Assembly: GCF_015693305.1 (NCBI RefSeq)
Contig: NZ_CP065138.1
Span: 62,001 to 126,000 of the forward strand
Length of the DNA: 64,000 nucleotides
From: Sphingobium sp. Cam5-1
Lineage (GTDB): Bacteria; Pseudomonadota; Alphaproteobacteria; Sphingomonadales; Sphingomonadaceae
Direction: 5' to 3'
The notes below the pieces were generated by a model. It was not told the origin of the DNA. It ran no database searches and saw nothing but the letters and a program-made list of their open reading frames with translations. Below are positions 41,892 through 50,714 of this stretch, one piece after another. Made by a program: the position numbers and the translations under genes. The stretch's first letter is position 1. Each line of letters starts with the position of its first letter.

Positions 41892-43091
41892 TCACTCCCC
41901 AAAAGCCTTGGGCGCAGCCGCCACCACCGTATAAGTCCCGGCACCAACCTCCGAAACTTCCAACGCCCGCTCGGCAACCCCGCCACGTCCGAACCGGAAC
42001 GCGCCATCAATCCCCGAAAAGCCCCCAGAATCGCGCAGCCGCGCCGCCGGGAAGACCGTCCCCGGCTTCCAATCGCGCGCAATCCGCACGGTAAGCAGAA
42101 CCGCATCATAGCCCAGCGCTGAAAGCCGGAACGGCGCGCTGCCATAACGCGCCCGATACTTCCCCGCCAATTGCCCATAAAGCCCGTCCGACACACTGGC
42201 GAACCACGCGCCCCGCAAAGCCGGAGCGGACGCCAGACCGCGATCCGTATTCCACAGTTCCGTGCCCAGCAGCCGCGCCGTCGCGCCGCCATTCTTCCGC
42301 ACGATCGGGGCCAGCTGCAACGCCACGCGCCCGCTGTCGGCGATCAGCAGCGCGTCATAGCTGGACGACGCCTGCAATTTCTTGACCGCCGCCGTCATCG
42401 AAGCAGCCGTCCGGTCGAACGTCTGCATCGACACGACCGTCCCACCCACACCCTCGACCGCGCGCAGCAGCGACGTGCCCGACCGCTCGCCATAGACGCC
42501 CTTGGGCACCAGCGCCGCGAACTTCGACAGCCCCTTGCCCTTGGCGAACTCGACCACGCGCTCGATCGACTGGTTGGGATTGTAGCCCATGATGTAGACG
42601 CCGTTTCCAGCAACGCTCACATCGTTGGAAAAGCTGATGACCGGCACATTCGCCCGCGCCGCGATTGGCCCAACGACCCGCGCATCTTCCGCCAGCAGCG
42701 GCCCCAGGATCAGGCGATTGCCCTCCGCCAGCGCCTTGTTCGCAGCCGCCGCCGCGCCCATGCTGGTGTCATAGGTGGTGATGCGCACCTTGTCCGCCTT
42801 GGTATCCAGCAGCGCCAGCGTCGTGGCGTTGGCGATGGACTGGCCGACGCCCGCATTAGGACCGCTCATCGGCACCAGCAGCGCCACGCGATGGCGCAGC
42901 GTATCGGTGGGCAGGCCCTGCGTCACGTCGGGGCCCGTCGGAGTCGGCTCTACGGGGGCTGGCCCGGCTCCCCGCGGCACCACCGACTGACAGGCGGCGA
43001 GAGCCAAAGCGCTGGCAGCAAACAGGATACGCGCACCGCGCTTCATTGCCGCGAACATGTCCGCTTGCCGGAGGGTATCCGTCTCTGTCAT
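41892..43091 (-). CDS. Penicillin-binding protein activator (LpoA-like) lipoprotein
   Basis: A protein of about 399 residues with a signal peptide and lipobox LAAC (Cys about 34), a Pro/Thr-rich linker, then a type I periplasmic-binding fold (about 65-395; HRVALLVPMSGPNAGVGQSIANA). This matches the C-terminal half of LpoA, which activates PBP1A; the N-terminal TPR half of E. coli LpoA is absent. The neighbourhood agrees: in E. coli lpoA also diverges from rsmI and lies next to yraN. Start ATG 43091 is 11 bp from the rsmI start; ATG 43058 or 43046 would give a shorter signal region. Confidence 0.9.
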   Translation of the reverse strand: MTETDTLRQADMFAAMKRGARILFAASALALAACQSVVPRGAGPAPVEPTPTGPDVTQGLPTDTLRHRVALLVPMSGPNAGVGQSIANATTLALLDTKADKVRITTYDTSMGAAAAANKALAEGNRLILGPLLAEDARVVGPIAARANVPVISFSNDVSVAGNGVYIMGYNPNQSIERVVEFAKGKGLSKFAALVPKGVYGERSGTSLLRAVEGVGGTVVSMQTFDRTAASMTAAVKKLQASSSYDALLIADSGRVALQLAPIVRKNGGATARLLGTELWNTDRGLASAPALRGAWFASVSDGLYGQLAGKYRARYGSAPFRLSALGYDAVLLTVRIARDWKPGTVFPAARLRDSGGFSGIDGAFRFGRGGVAERALEVSEVGAGTYTVVAAAPKAFGE

Positions 43092-43102
43092 CTGGCGTCC
43101 TT

Positions 43103-43944
43103 ATGGAAGATACAACTTCGGGGCTTAAGCCCGGGCTTTACATCGTTGCGGGGCCGATCGGCAACCTTGGAGACCTTAGCCCGCGCGCGGCGGAAGTCTT
43201 GGCGCGTGCCGATGTAATCGCCGTGGAAGATACACGGGTGAGCGCACGTTTGCTGCGCCATGCGGGATCAGATCGCCCGATGGTCCCCTATCATGACCAC
43301 AGCGCCGAAGGCGTCCGCGCCCGCCTGATCGAGAGGATGGCGAGCGAATCGGTCGCGCTCTTGTCCGACGCCGGAACGCCCCTCATCTCCGATCCCGGTT
43401 ACAAGCTGGTCCGTGACGCCCGCGCTGCCGGGCGCAACATCATAACGCTGCCCGGCCCAAGCGCCGCCATTGCCGCGCTCACCCTGTCAGGCCTGCCCAC
43501 CGACCGCTTCCTCTTCATGGGCTTCCTCCCCCCAAGCAAAAGGCCCGCGCCGACGCCCTTGCCGAAGTCGCAGCCCTGCGCGCCACGCTCATCTTCTACG
43601 AAAGCGGCCCGCGCCTGTCGGAAAGCCTCGCCGCCATGGCCGAGGGGCTGGGCGACCGCGAAGCCGCTGTCAGCCGGGAAATCAGCAAAACATTCGAGGA
43701 AACCCGCACCGGCACCTTGAGCGAACTTTCCGCCCGCTACGCCGACGCCCCGCCCAAGGGCGAAATCGTCGTCATCGTCGGCCCGCCCGGCGAAGCGCCC
43801 GCCGCCAGCGCCGAAGACGCCGACGCCGCCCTCCTCGAAGCAATGCAGCGGCTCCCCGTCTCCAAGGCCGCCGGAGAAGTCGCGAAAAAACTCGGCCTGG
43901 ACCGCCGCGCCCTTTACGACCGCGCGCTGGAACTAAAGGGGTGA
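43103..43944 (+). pseudogene. rsmI: 16S rRNA 2'-O-methyltransferase RsmI, frameshifted
   Basis: RsmI methylates C1402 of 16S rRNA. The first 143 codons read normally (YIVAGPIGNLGDLSPRAAEVL, VEDTR, LLSDAGTPLISDPGYKLV, LPGPSA). At the C run 43528-43533 the frame is lost: one extra C would restore LPPKQKARADALAEVAALRATLIFYESGPRL and the rest to the stop at 43944 (about 280 residues in total). The downstream half remains open and well conserved, so the break is recent, a sequencing error, or corrected by slippage. Without correction the frame runs to 43720 with unrelated residues. The stop overlaps yraN. Confidence 0.88.
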
Positions 43945-44294
43945 AGCGCCAACAGGCCGAAAAGCGCGGCCGTCAGGCAGAGCGCATCGCCGCATGGTGG
44001 CTGCGTCTCAAAGGCTGGCAGATAGTCGGCCGCCGCCTGCGCACACCCGTCGGAGAGGTGGACCTTGTCGCAAGGCGCGGCGCAATGCTCGCCTTTGTCG
44101 AGGTAAAGGCCCGCGCCACCGCCGCAGATCTCGACCTCGCGATAGACGAACGGCGCCTGTCCCGCGTCGCGTCCGCCGCCGAAATGCTCTTCTATGACCT
44201 TGCAAAGCCGGGCGACGACATGCGGATCGACGTGATCCTCCTTGCGCCGGGCAGTCCGCCGCGCCATCTGGCGAATGTCTGGCATGGGGGGTGA
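43941..44294 (+). CDS. yraN: YraN family (UPF0102) endonuclease-like protein
   Basis: A 117-residue protein of the YraN family, which has the PD-(D/E)XK nuclease fold and is often found next to rsmI. It begins VKRQQAEKRGRQAERIAAWWLRLKGW and carries the core GEVDLVARRG...LAFVEVKARAT, with D and ExK as the presumed metal ligands, and DMRIDVILLAPG towards the end. The role is unknown, perhaps Holliday-junction processing. GTG start overlaps the rsmI stop (GTGA) after AAAGGGG. Confidence 0.92.
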   Translation: MKRQQAEKRGRQAERIAAWWLRLKGWQIVGRRLRTPVGEVDLVARRGAMLAFVEVKARATAADLDLAIDERRLSRVASAAEMLFYDLAKPGDDMRIDVILLAPGSPPRHLANVWHGG

Positions 44295-44315
44295 AACCCG
44301 CCTCATGCTCCACAC

Positions 44316-44389
44316 CCGTTCGCTTCGAGCGAAGTCGAGAAGTGGAAAGCGTTCCACAGGCGTTTCTCGACGGTGCTCGAAACGAACGG
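44316..44389. repeat. Dispersed palindromic repeat, family R1 (copy 2)
   Basis: Left arm CCGTTCGCTTCGAGCGAAGT, right arm TCTCGACGGTGCTCGAAACG followed by AACGG, with an inner GCGTTCCACAGGC stretch. It lies between yraN and gshB. Compared with copy 1 the right arm has mutated, so the stem is imperfect. Confidence 0.8.
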
Positions 44390-44414
44390 CGATTGTTGAA
44401 AAGGCCTTTTCTGG

Positions 44415-45389
44415 ATGACTGAGCTCAACCCCCTCACCGTCGCCGTGCAGATGGACCCGATGGAAGGGATCAACATCGCGGGCGATTCCACCTTCCACAT
44501 CATGCTGGCGGGGCAGGCGAGGGGGCATCGGCTCTATCATTATCTCGCCCCCGACCTCACCTATCGCGACGGTCGCGTGCTGGCGAAGGCACGTCCCGTG
44601 AAGGTGCAGAAGGTCCAAGGTGACCATTTCGCCCTTGGCGAGCCCGAGCAGCTGGACCTTGGCCGCGACGTCGATGTCGTCCTCATGCGCCAGGACCCGC
44701 CCTTTGACCTGAGCTACATCACCGCCACCCATTTGCTGGAGCGGGTGCAGGAAGAAACGCTGGTGGTGAATGATCCCGCCTCCGTCCGCAACGCCCCCGA
44801 AAAGCTGTTCGTGCTCGACTATGCGCGCTTCATGCCGCCGACCATGATCACCCGCGACCTGGCCGAAGTCCGCAGCTTCCTTGGCCAGCATGGCGAGATC
44901 GTCGTCAAGCCGCTCTACGGCAATGCGGGCAACGCGGTCTTCCATGTCGGTCAGTCCGGCGCGAACATTTCCGCGCTGGTGGAACTGTTCAACGCTTCAT
45001 GGGTCGAGCCCTTCATGGTTCAGGCCTTCATCCCCGGCGTCGCGCAAGGCGACAAGCGCATCGTCCTGATCGACGGCGAAATCGCAGGCGCGATCAATCG
45101 CATTCCCGGCGCAGGCGAAATCCGCTCCAACCTCGCGGTAGGTGGATCGGCGGCCAAGACCGAACTGACCGACCGGGAGCTGGAAATCTGCGCCGCGATG
45201 GGACCGGAATTGAAGCGCCGTGGCCTGCTGTTCGTCGGCATCGACGTGATCGGCGGCGAGTGGCTGACGGAGATCAACGTGACGTCCCCGACCGGCATCG
45301 TGTCGATCGACGCCTTCAACGGCACCGACACAGGCGGCATGATCTGGGACGCGATCGATGCGCGTCTCGCCGCGCGGGTGGATGCTTGA
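44415..45389 (+). CDS. gshB: Glutathione synthetase
   Basis: A 324-residue ATP-grasp enzyme joining gamma-glutamylcysteine and glycine. Family marks are VAVQMDPMEGINIAGDSTFHIMLAGQ at the start, VLMRQDPPFDLSYITATHLLE, VVKPLYGNAGNAVFH for the ATP-grasp, and VGIDVIGGEWLTEINVTSPTGI with metal-binding residues. gshB near rsmI-yraN is a frequent alphaproteobacterial order. Glutathione serves ArsC and the glutaredoxin and transferase encoded elsewhere in this window. Confidence 0.97.
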   Translation: MTELNPLTVAVQMDPMEGINIAGDSTFHIMLAGQARGHRLYHYLAPDLTYRDGRVLAKARPVKVQKVQGDHFALGEPEQLDLGRDVDVVLMRQDPPFDLSYITATHLLERVQEETLVVNDPASVRNAPEKLFVLDYARFMPPTMITRDLAEVRSFLGQHGEIVVKPLYGNAGNAVFHVGQSGANISALVELFNASWVEPFMVQAFIPGVAQGDKRIVLIDGEIAGAINRIPGAGEIRSNLAVGGSAAKTELTDRELEICAAMGPELKRRGLLFVGIDVIGGEWLTEINVTSPTGIVSIDAFNGTDTGGMIWDAIDARLAARVDA

Positions 45390-45411
45390 GCCACTCCGCG
45401 CGGTTCCAAAC

Positions 45412-45511
45412 TGTCATCCCAGCGGAAGCTGGGACCTCGTGCCCCAGGCCGTGTCCTCCAAAAGAGATCCAGCGTTGGCTGACGCCGCCCTCCGGGTCGC
45501 TGGAATGACGA
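45412..45511. repeat. Dispersed inverted repeat, family R4 (copy 2)
   Basis: Ends TGTCATCCCAGCG and CGCTGGAATGACG match the copy at 5918-5997; the interior is longer and different. Its right end abuts the GTG start of the DedA-family gene, so any ribosome site for that gene lies in the repeat. Confidence 0.7.
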
Positions 45512-45514
45512 AAA

Positions 45515-46114
45515 GTGACTGACTGGGTCCTCCACCTGATCGACGCAGGCGGCTATTGGGGCATCTTCGCTCTGATGGTGCTGGAAAACGTCTTTCCGCC
45601 CATTCCATCCGAACTCATCATGGGCATCGGCGGCATCCGCGTCGGTCAGGGCCGCATGGCGATGGAATGGCTGCTGCTGGCAGGCACCATCGGCACCACG
45701 GTGGGCAATTATTTCTGGTATCTCATTGGCCACATATTGGGGTTCGCACGACTCAAACCGCTGGTGGACCGCTACGGCCGCTGGGCCACGCTGGAATGGC
45801 GGGATGTGGAGAAACTCGACCATATATTCGGCAAATATGGCCAGATCGTCGTCTTCGTATTCCGCTTCCTCCCCGCCTTCCGGACCATGATCTCGCTCCC
45901 GGCGGGCCTGTTTCGCATGGGACATGGCAAATTCCTCGCCTGGACAGCGGGCGGCGCGCTGGTCTGGAACATCATCCTTGCCTATGCGGGCTACATCCTC
46001 GGCCAGAATTTCCGCGACATCGACAAATATGTCGGCCCCGCCGCGACGGCGTGCGTGGTCGGGGCAATCGCGCTCTACCTCTGGCGCTTGGCAACCTGGA
46101 AGCCGAGGGGCTGA
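45515..46114 (+). CDS. DedA family membrane protein
   Basis: A 199-residue DedA/VTT-domain protein with about five hydrophobic segments. The motifs ENVFPPIPSELIM, GTTVGNYFWYLIGHILG and FRFLPAFRTMISLPAGLFRM are diagnostic, including the proline-rich re-entrant loop and the RFxPxxR block. DedA proteins act in membrane homeostasis; some recycle undecaprenyl phosphate or flip phospholipids. The GTG start directly follows an R4 repeat and lacks a clear ribosome site, so the start is less certain than the function. Confidence 0.9.
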   Translation: MTDWVLHLIDAGGYWGIFALMVLENVFPPIPSELIMGIGGIRVGQGRMAMEWLLLAGTIGTTVGNYFWYLIGHILGFARLKPLVDRYGRWATLEWRDVEKLDHIFGKYGQIVVFVFRFLPAFRTMISLPAGLFRMGHGKFLAWTAGGALVWNIILAYAGYILGQNFRDIDKYVGPAATACVVGAIALYLWRLATWKPRG

Positions 46115-46122
46115 CACTTGCC

Positions 46123-46257
46123 TGTTCCCCCTCCCGCAGGCGGGAGGGGGCTAGGGGGTGGGCTGGCGCAACGTCAAAGCTTTTCTACAACGGCACAGCC
46201 GGAGGCTCGCTCCGCTCGCGCCCACCCCTAACCCCTCCCGTTTACGGGAGGGGAACA
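46123..46257. repeat. Palindromic intergenic element related to R5
   Basis: Ends TGTTCCCC and GGGGAACA, with CTCCCGCAGGCGGGAGGGGG on the left and CCCCTCCCGTTTACGGGAGG on the right, plus inner AGGGGGTGGGC with GCCCACCCCT. It resembles the element at 13328-13464 in layout. It lies between the convergent DedA and xerC genes. Confidence 0.75.
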
Positions 46258-46272
46258 GGTCCCGCGCCCCCC

Positions 46273-47163
46273 TCAAGCCCGAGGATGCGCATTCCGATAA
46301 ACATCCAGCAAATGCGCCGCATCCACCTGCGTATAAATCTGCGTCGATGATAGGCTCGCATGCCCCAGCAGCTCCTGCAACGACCGCAAGTCCGCCCCGC
46401 GCCCCAGCAAATGCGTCGCAAAGCTATGCCGCAAAGCATGCGGCGTCGTCCGATCCGACAGCCCCAGCCTTCCCCGCGCACCCTGCACCGCGCGCCGGAT
46501 CAAAGCCGCCGACAACGGACCACCCCGCGCGCCCCGGAACAGCACTTCATCCCGCTCCACAGGATAAGGACAAACCGCCACATAAGCCTCGATCGCCGCC
46601 CGTACCTGCGGCAGCAGCGGCACGATCCGGGTCTTGCCCCGCTTGCCCGTCACCCGCAGCGTGTCGCCCAGCGGCAGCACATCGCCCATCAACCCCATCG
46701 CCTCGCCGATCCGCAGCCCCGCGCCGTACAGCAGCAGCAGCACCGCCCAGTCCCGCGCGCCGATCCATCCTTCCCGCGCCGTCTCCGCAATCTCTCCCGC
46801 CAGCGCCACCGCCTCGTCAGGCGAGATCGGCCGGGGCAAACCCCGCTTCACCTTCGGCCCTTTCAGCAGCGGCACCCGCGCATCCTCGCCACCGACGAAC
46901 CTCAGGAAACCGCGCACCGCCGACAATTCCCGAGCCGCCGATCCATTGCCGATCCCGTCCATCCGCCGCGCCGTCAGGAACGCGCGCAGGTCCGCCTGAT
47001 CCACCCGCGCCAAGCCCGCCGCCGTCACCGCTTCCCCGCGATGCTCTGTCAGGAAAGCGATCAACCGCTCCGCCGTCGCCATATAGGCGCGCACCGTATG
47101 CGTCGAACGCCGTCGGTCCAGTGCCAGATGCTGCCGCCATGCTTCTACCAGGTTCTGCAACAC
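46273..47163 (-). CDS. xerC: Tyrosine recombinase XerC
   Basis: A 296-residue recombinase that resolves chromosome dimers at dif with XerD. The N-terminal SAM-like domain (about 1-85) includes LDRRRSTHTVRAYMATAERLIAFL. The catalytic domain holds R in YGAGLRIGEA, K in TGKRGKTR, HALRHSFATHLL (HxxR), LLGHASLSSTQIYTQVD with the histidine and the nucleophilic tyrosine. All six catalytic residues are present. GTG 47163 with AAGGAG close upstream is preferred; the frame stays open into the R1 repeat behind it. No phage genes are nearby, so it is the housekeeping enzyme. Confidence 0.93.
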   Translation of the reverse strand: MLQNLVEAWRQHLALDRRRSTHTVRAYMATAERLIAFLTEHRGEAVTAAGLARVDQADLRAFLTARRMDGIGNGSAARELSAVRGFLRFVGGEDARVPLLKGPKVKRGLPRPISPDEAVALAGEIAETAREGWIGARDWAVLLLLYGAGLRIGEAMGLMGDVLPLGDTLRVTGKRGKTRIVPLLPQVRAAIEAYVAVCPYPVERDEVLFRGARGGPLSAALIRRAVQGARGRLGLSDRTTPHALRHSFATHLLGRGADLRSLQELLGHASLSSTQIYTQVDAAHLLDVYRNAHPRA

Positions 47164-47177
47164 CCAACTCCTTACCG

Positions 47178-47246
47178 CCGTTCGCTTCGAGCGAAGTCGA
47201 GAAGCGGAAGTGCGCCACATGTCTCGACTTCGCTCGACACGAACGG
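47178..47246. repeat. Dispersed palindromic repeat, family R1 (copy 3)
   Basis: CCGTTCGCTTCGAGCGAAGT and GTCTCGACTTCGCTCGACAC are nearly perfect arms, followed by GAACGG. It lies directly upstream of xerC and downstream of nothing on the plus strand until the hydrolase gene at 47338. It closely matches the copy at 33-101. Confidence 0.85.
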
Positions 47247-47337
47247 AGGGCTTGTGATGGCAATCCTACCGTACACGTCCGCCAAACGGAATCCCCCCCG
47301 ATCAACCGGCCCTTGAAAATCCCGGCCAGATAGGCAC

Positions 47338-48225
47338 ATGAGGCGCATGGCAACCGCACCTGACATGGCCGACATGCCCACGGGCACGCTGCTGCAAATC
47401 TCGCCGCGCATCGGCCGTGTTCTTGCGCCCAATCCCTCGCCCTTCACCTATACGGGCACCCAGACCTATCTGGTCGGGTCAGAGGACGTGGCGGTGATCG
47501 ATCCCGGCCCCGCCGATCCCGATCATCTCGCCGCGCTACTCGCCGCGATCGCAGACCGCCCCGTGCGCGCCATCCTGTGTACCCATACCCATCGCGACCA
47601 CAGCCCTGCCGCCGCGCCGCTCTCGGCACAGACTGGCGCGCCCATCATCGGCTGCGCGCCGCTGGTGCTGGACGATGACGGCCCGCGCGCCGACGCCGCC
47701 TTCGACCCTTCCTATACGCCCGACCGCATCCTTGCCGATGGCGAACAGGTAGCGGGCGAGGGCTGGACGCTCGAAGCCGTCGCCACGCCCGGCCACACCT
47801 CGAACCATCTCTGCTTCGCTTTGGTGGAGGAAAATGCCCTCTTCACCGGCGATCATGTCATGGGCTGGTCCACCAGCGTCATCTCGCCCCCAGACGGCGA
47901 CATGGCTGACTATATGCGATCGATGCAGCGGCTGCTCGATCGGGAGGATGTGATCTATTATCCCGCCCATGGCGATCCGGTTCCCAATCCGCGTCGTCTG
48001 GTGCGCGGCATGATGGGCCATCGCAAGCAGCGGGAAGGGCAGATCATGCGCTTCCTTGAGCGCAACGGCGCATCCGAAATCCCGGCGATGGTGGCGGAGA
48101 TGTACAAGGGCATCGATCCGCGCCTTCATCCTGCCGCCGGGCGTTCGGTCCTTGCCCACCTCATTGACCTCGACGGCCGGGGCGTGGCGGAGGTGGCAGG
48201 GGATGGCCGCTGGCAACTGCGCTAG
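47338..48225 (+). CDS. Metallo-beta-lactamase fold hydrolase (LACTB2-like)
   Basis: A 295-residue MBL-fold protein with a C-terminal winged-helix extension (about 225-295), the layout of LACTB2-like hydrolases. Metal ligands are visible in CTHTHRDHSPAA (HxHxDH), TPGHTSNHLCFAL, GDHVMGWSTSV and YYPAHGDPV. The substrate is unknown; mammalian LACTB2 is an RNA endonuclease, so nuclease or thioesterase activity is possible. ATG 47338 or the in-frame ATG 47347 may be the start. Confidence 0.9.
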   Translation: MRRMATAPDMADMPTGTLLQISPRIGRVLAPNPSPFTYTGTQTYLVGSEDVAVIDPGPADPDHLAALLAAIADRPVRAILCTHTHRDHSPAAAPLSAQTGAPIIGCAPLVLDDDGPRADAAFDPSYTPDRILADGEQVAGEGWTLEAVATPGHTSNHLCFALVEENALFTGDHVMGWSTSVISPPDGDMADYMRSMQRLLDREDVIYYPAHGDPVPNPRRLVRGMMGHRKQREGQIMRFLERNGASEIPAMVAEMYKGIDPRLHPAAGRSVLAHLIDLDGRGVAEVAGDGRWQLR

Positions 48226-48298
48226 CGGGAAACAGTTACTGGCCAACCGTCGCGCCGCCCGCTAGTGGCGCGTTCAAAGGCCGTGAGGAGTTAGGGAC

Positions 48299-49285
48299 AT
48301 GAACGCCATCACCGGAATCCCGCAGGGGACCGACCTTCGCGCGGAGATCGACCGCCTGCGCAAGGAACGCAACGCCGTCATCCTCGGCCATTATTATCAA
48401 AAGCCCGAAATTCAGGACCTGTCCGACTTCGTCGGCGACAGCCTGGAACTCTCGCGCAAGGCGGCGGAAACGGACGCCGACGTCATCGCGTTCTGCGGCG
48501 TGCGCTTCATGGCCGAGACCGCCAAGATTCTAAGCCCCGAAAAGATCGTCGTCCTGCCCGACATGGACGCCGGCTGTTCGCTAGAAGACAGCTGCCCGCC
48601 CGCCCAGTTCAAGGCGTTCCGCGAGGCCCATCCCGATCACATCGCCTTGAGCTACATCAATTGCTCGGCCGAGGTGAAGGCGCTGTCCGACATCATCGTC
48701 ACCAGCTCTTCGGCGGAAACCATCCTCTCCCAGATCCCGCGCGAGCAGAAGATCATCTTCGGCCCCGACAAGCATCTCGGCGGCTACCTGAAGCGCAAGT
48801 TCAACCGCGACATGCTGCTATGGCCGGGCGTCTGCATCGTCCACGAAGCGTTCAGCGAGACGGAACTGTTGAAGCTCAAGGCCCAGCATCCCGACGCCCC
48901 CATCGCCGCGCACCCGGAATGCCCGCCCTATATCGTCGATCATGCCGATTATGTGGGGTCCACCAGCGGCATCCTGCAATATGCCAAGACGATGACCGGC
49001 GACACGCTGATCGTCGCGACCGAACCGCACATCATCCACCAGATGCGCAAGGCGGTGCCGGAAAAGAACTTCATCGGCGCCCCCGGCGCGGACGGCAACT
49101 GCAACTGCAACGTCTGCCCCTATATGGCGCTCAACACGATGGAAAAGCTGTACCTGTCGCTCCGCGACCTCCAGCCCCGCATCGAAATGGAGGAGGGCCT
49201 CCGCCTCGCCGCGAAGAAGAGCCTCGACCGCATGCTGGAACTCGCCAGCGGCACGGTAGGGAAGGGCGATGTGGGTAATCGCTGA
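48299..49285 (+). CDS. nadA: Quinolinate synthase A
   Basis: A 328-residue NadA that condenses iminoaspartate with dihydroxyacetone phosphate to quinolinate, the first ring of NAD. It shows NAVILGHYYQKPEIQDL, the three 4Fe-4S cysteines in DMDAGCSLEDSCP, the AHPECPPYI block and GNCNCNVCPYMALNTMEKL. The ATG follows GAGGAGTTAGGG. nadC follows after an R2 repeat. nadB (aspartate oxidase) is not between them, so iminoaspartate must come from an enzyme encoded elsewhere. Confidence 0.96.
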   Translation: MNAITGIPQGTDLRAEIDRLRKERNAVILGHYYQKPEIQDLSDFVGDSLELSRKAAETDADVIAFCGVRFMAETAKILSPEKIVVLPDMDAGCSLEDSCPPAQFKAFREAHPDHIALSYINCSAEVKALSDIIVTSSSAETILSQIPREQKIIFGPDKHLGGYLKRKFNRDMLLWPGVCIVHEAFSETELLKLKAQHPDAPIAAHPECPPYIVDHADYVGSTSGILQYAKTMTGDTLIVATEPHIIHQMRKAVPEKNFIGAPGADGNCNCNVCPYMALNTMEKLYLSLRDLQPRIEMEEGLRLAAKKSLDRMLELASGTVGKGDVGNR

Positions 49286-49313
49286 GTCGCCCACCTCAAT
49301 GACCAGATAATCT

Positions 49314-49391
49314 CCGTTCGGGCTGAGCTTGTCGAAGCCCCCTCCTTCTTCTTAAGGAAGTAGAGCCCTTCGACAGGCTCAGGGCGAACGG
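49314..49391. repeat. Dispersed palindromic repeat, family R2 (copy 3)
   Basis: Arms CCGTTCGGGCTGAGCTTGTC and CTTCGACAGGCTCAGGGCGA ending in ACGG, with an unrelated centre. It is inserted between nadA and nadC, genes that are otherwise adjacent, so it may split or tune their expression. Confidence 0.85.
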
Positions 49392-49420
49392 ATGTTCAAT
49401 ATGGATGCGAAGGAGCGCCC

Positions 49421-50269
49421 ATGACCTTCACCTTGCCCGGCTTCGACCTCGATGCCTTCATCGCCTCCACCCTCGCCGAAGACCTCGGCCCCGAAGGCCG
49501 CGACGTCACCAGCGAAGCAGTCATCCCCGCCGACGCGATCTTCGAAGGCGTGATGGACAGCCGCGACGCAGTCACGCTAGCTGGCCTCCCCATCGCCGCA
49601 GCCTTCTTCCGCGCGCTCGACCCGGACGTCGAGATCGAACTGCTCCGCCAAGATGGCGACCGCGTCGCGCCAGGCACTGACATCATGCGCATCCGGGGCA
49701 AGGCACGCGCGATGCTGACGGCGGAGCGCTCCGCGCTCAACACCGTCCAGCATCTGACCGGCATCGCCACCATGACCCGCGCCTATGTCGATGCGATCAT
49801 GGGCACCGGCGCGACCCTGCTCGACACGCGCAAGACGATCCCCGGCCTGCGCGTCCTCGAAAAATATGCGACGCGTCAGGGCGGCGCGACCAATCACCGC
49901 ATGGGCCTGTGGGACGCGGCGATGATCAAGGACAATCATGTCGCCGTCGCAGGCTCGGTAGAGGAAGCCGTCCGCCGCGCCGCCGCCGCCGGGATCGAAA
50001 GCATCATCGTCGAGGTGGACCGCGTCGACCAGATCGAACCCGCGCTCGCCGCCGGGGCAACCCACCTGTTGCTAGACAATATGGACGCGCCCACCCTGCG
50101 CGGCGCGGTCACATTGGTCGGCGGCCGCGTACCGACCGAGGCGTCAGGCGGCGTCACCCTCCAGACCATCCGCGCCAAGGCCGAAACCGGCGTAACCTAC
50201 ATCAGCGTCGGTCGCCTCACCCAGTCCGCCCCCGCCGCCGACATCGGCCTGGACTTCGCGTTCGCCTGA
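49421..50269 (+). CDS. nadC: Nicotinate-nucleotide pyrophosphorylase (carboxylating)
   Basis: A 282-residue quinolinate phosphoribosyltransferase making nicotinate mononucleotide. Motifs are EDLGPEGRDVTSEAV, LTAERSALNTVQHLTGIAT, the LDTRKTIPGLRVLEKYATRQGGATNHRMGLWDAAMIKDNH active-site segment, and LLLDNMDAPTLRGAV towards the C-terminus. ATG 49421 follows AAGGAG. With nadA it forms the de novo NAD branch. Confidence 0.97.
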   Translation: MTFTLPGFDLDAFIASTLAEDLGPEGRDVTSEAVIPADAIFEGVMDSRDAVTLAGLPIAAAFFRALDPDVEIELLRQDGDRVAPGTDIMRIRGKARAMLTAERSALNTVQHLTGIATMTRAYVDAIMGTGATLLDTRKTIPGLRVLEKYATRQGGATNHRMGLWDAAMIKDNHVAVAGSVEEAVRRAAAAGIESIIVEVDRVDQIEPALAAGATHLLLDNMDAPTLRGAVTLVGGRVPTEASGGVTLQTIRAKAETGVTYISVGRLTQSAPAADIGLDFAFA

Positions 50270-50274
50270 AGGCC

Positions 50275-50697
50275 TTAACCCTCGATCGTCACCGTCGAAG
50301 GATGGTGTTTGTCCAGATGCCGACGGATGATCCGCAAATTCTTCGTGTTGGACTTGAACAGAAAGTCGAACACGTCACCGGCGAACGGAATCGCCCCCAC
50401 GACCGTGTCGAACCCCACATTGGCCGCCATCCGCGTCAGCTGCCATTTCGACATGCCCAGATTCCGCGCTTCCCATACGATCCAGGCGCCCATGGCCGCA
50501 GTCGCCAAATCGCCCACCACCGGGATAAGGCCGACCAGACTGTCCAGCCCCACGCGCCGGTTCGTGCCGGGAATGACGAACACCCCTTCCAGCACCGCCT
50601 CCATCGCCTCGATCCGCCGCCGCACCGAAGCGGGGTCGCGGCCAAAGCCCGGCAGGTCACGTACCACACGGTCAAACTGGTCTTGCGATAACGCCAT
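50275..50697 (-). CDS. DUF4112 domain protein
   Basis: A 140-residue protein of the DUF4112 family. It shows the family's FVIPGTNRRVGLDSLVGLIPVVGDLATAAMGAWIVWEARNLG central stretch with two hydrophobic helices, then TVVGAIPFAGDVFDFLFKSN. It is probably a membrane-associated protein of unknown function. The ATG at 50697 has AGGAGG 6 bp upstream; the longer open frame lacks a ribosome site. Its start lies 17 bp downstream of the binding-lipoprotein stop, so the two may be co-transcribed. Confidence 0.9.
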   Translation of the reverse strand: MALSQDQFDRVVRDLPGFGRDPASVRRRIEAMEAVLEGVFVIPGTNRRVGLDSLVGLIPVVGDLATAAMGAWIVWEARNLGMSKWQLTRMAANVGFDTVVGAIPFAGDVFDFLFKSNTKNLRIIRRHLDKHHPSTVTIEG

Positions 50698-50714
50698 GCT
50701 GTTCCTCCTGCCCC

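Noticed and set aside
43529..43536. Programmed -1 frameshift in rsmI
   Set aside because: The C run could allow slippage, but no stimulatory structure was identified and RsmI is not known to use recoding; mutation or sequencing error is simpler. Kept only as an open alternative in the finding.
46273..47163. Tyrosine recombinase as a sign of a phage or integrative element
   Set aside because: Sequence and length are those of housekeeping XerC, with no phage genes, tRNA or attachment-site repeats nearby.
46158..47333. Proline/serine-rich open frame on the plus strand opposite xerC
   Set aside because: Low-complexity translation of the xerC complement and two repeats; xerC has all catalytic residues.
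33..49391. Repeated palindromes as CRISPR repeats
   Set aside because: Copies are isolated and kilobases apart, with no regular spacers and no cas genes.
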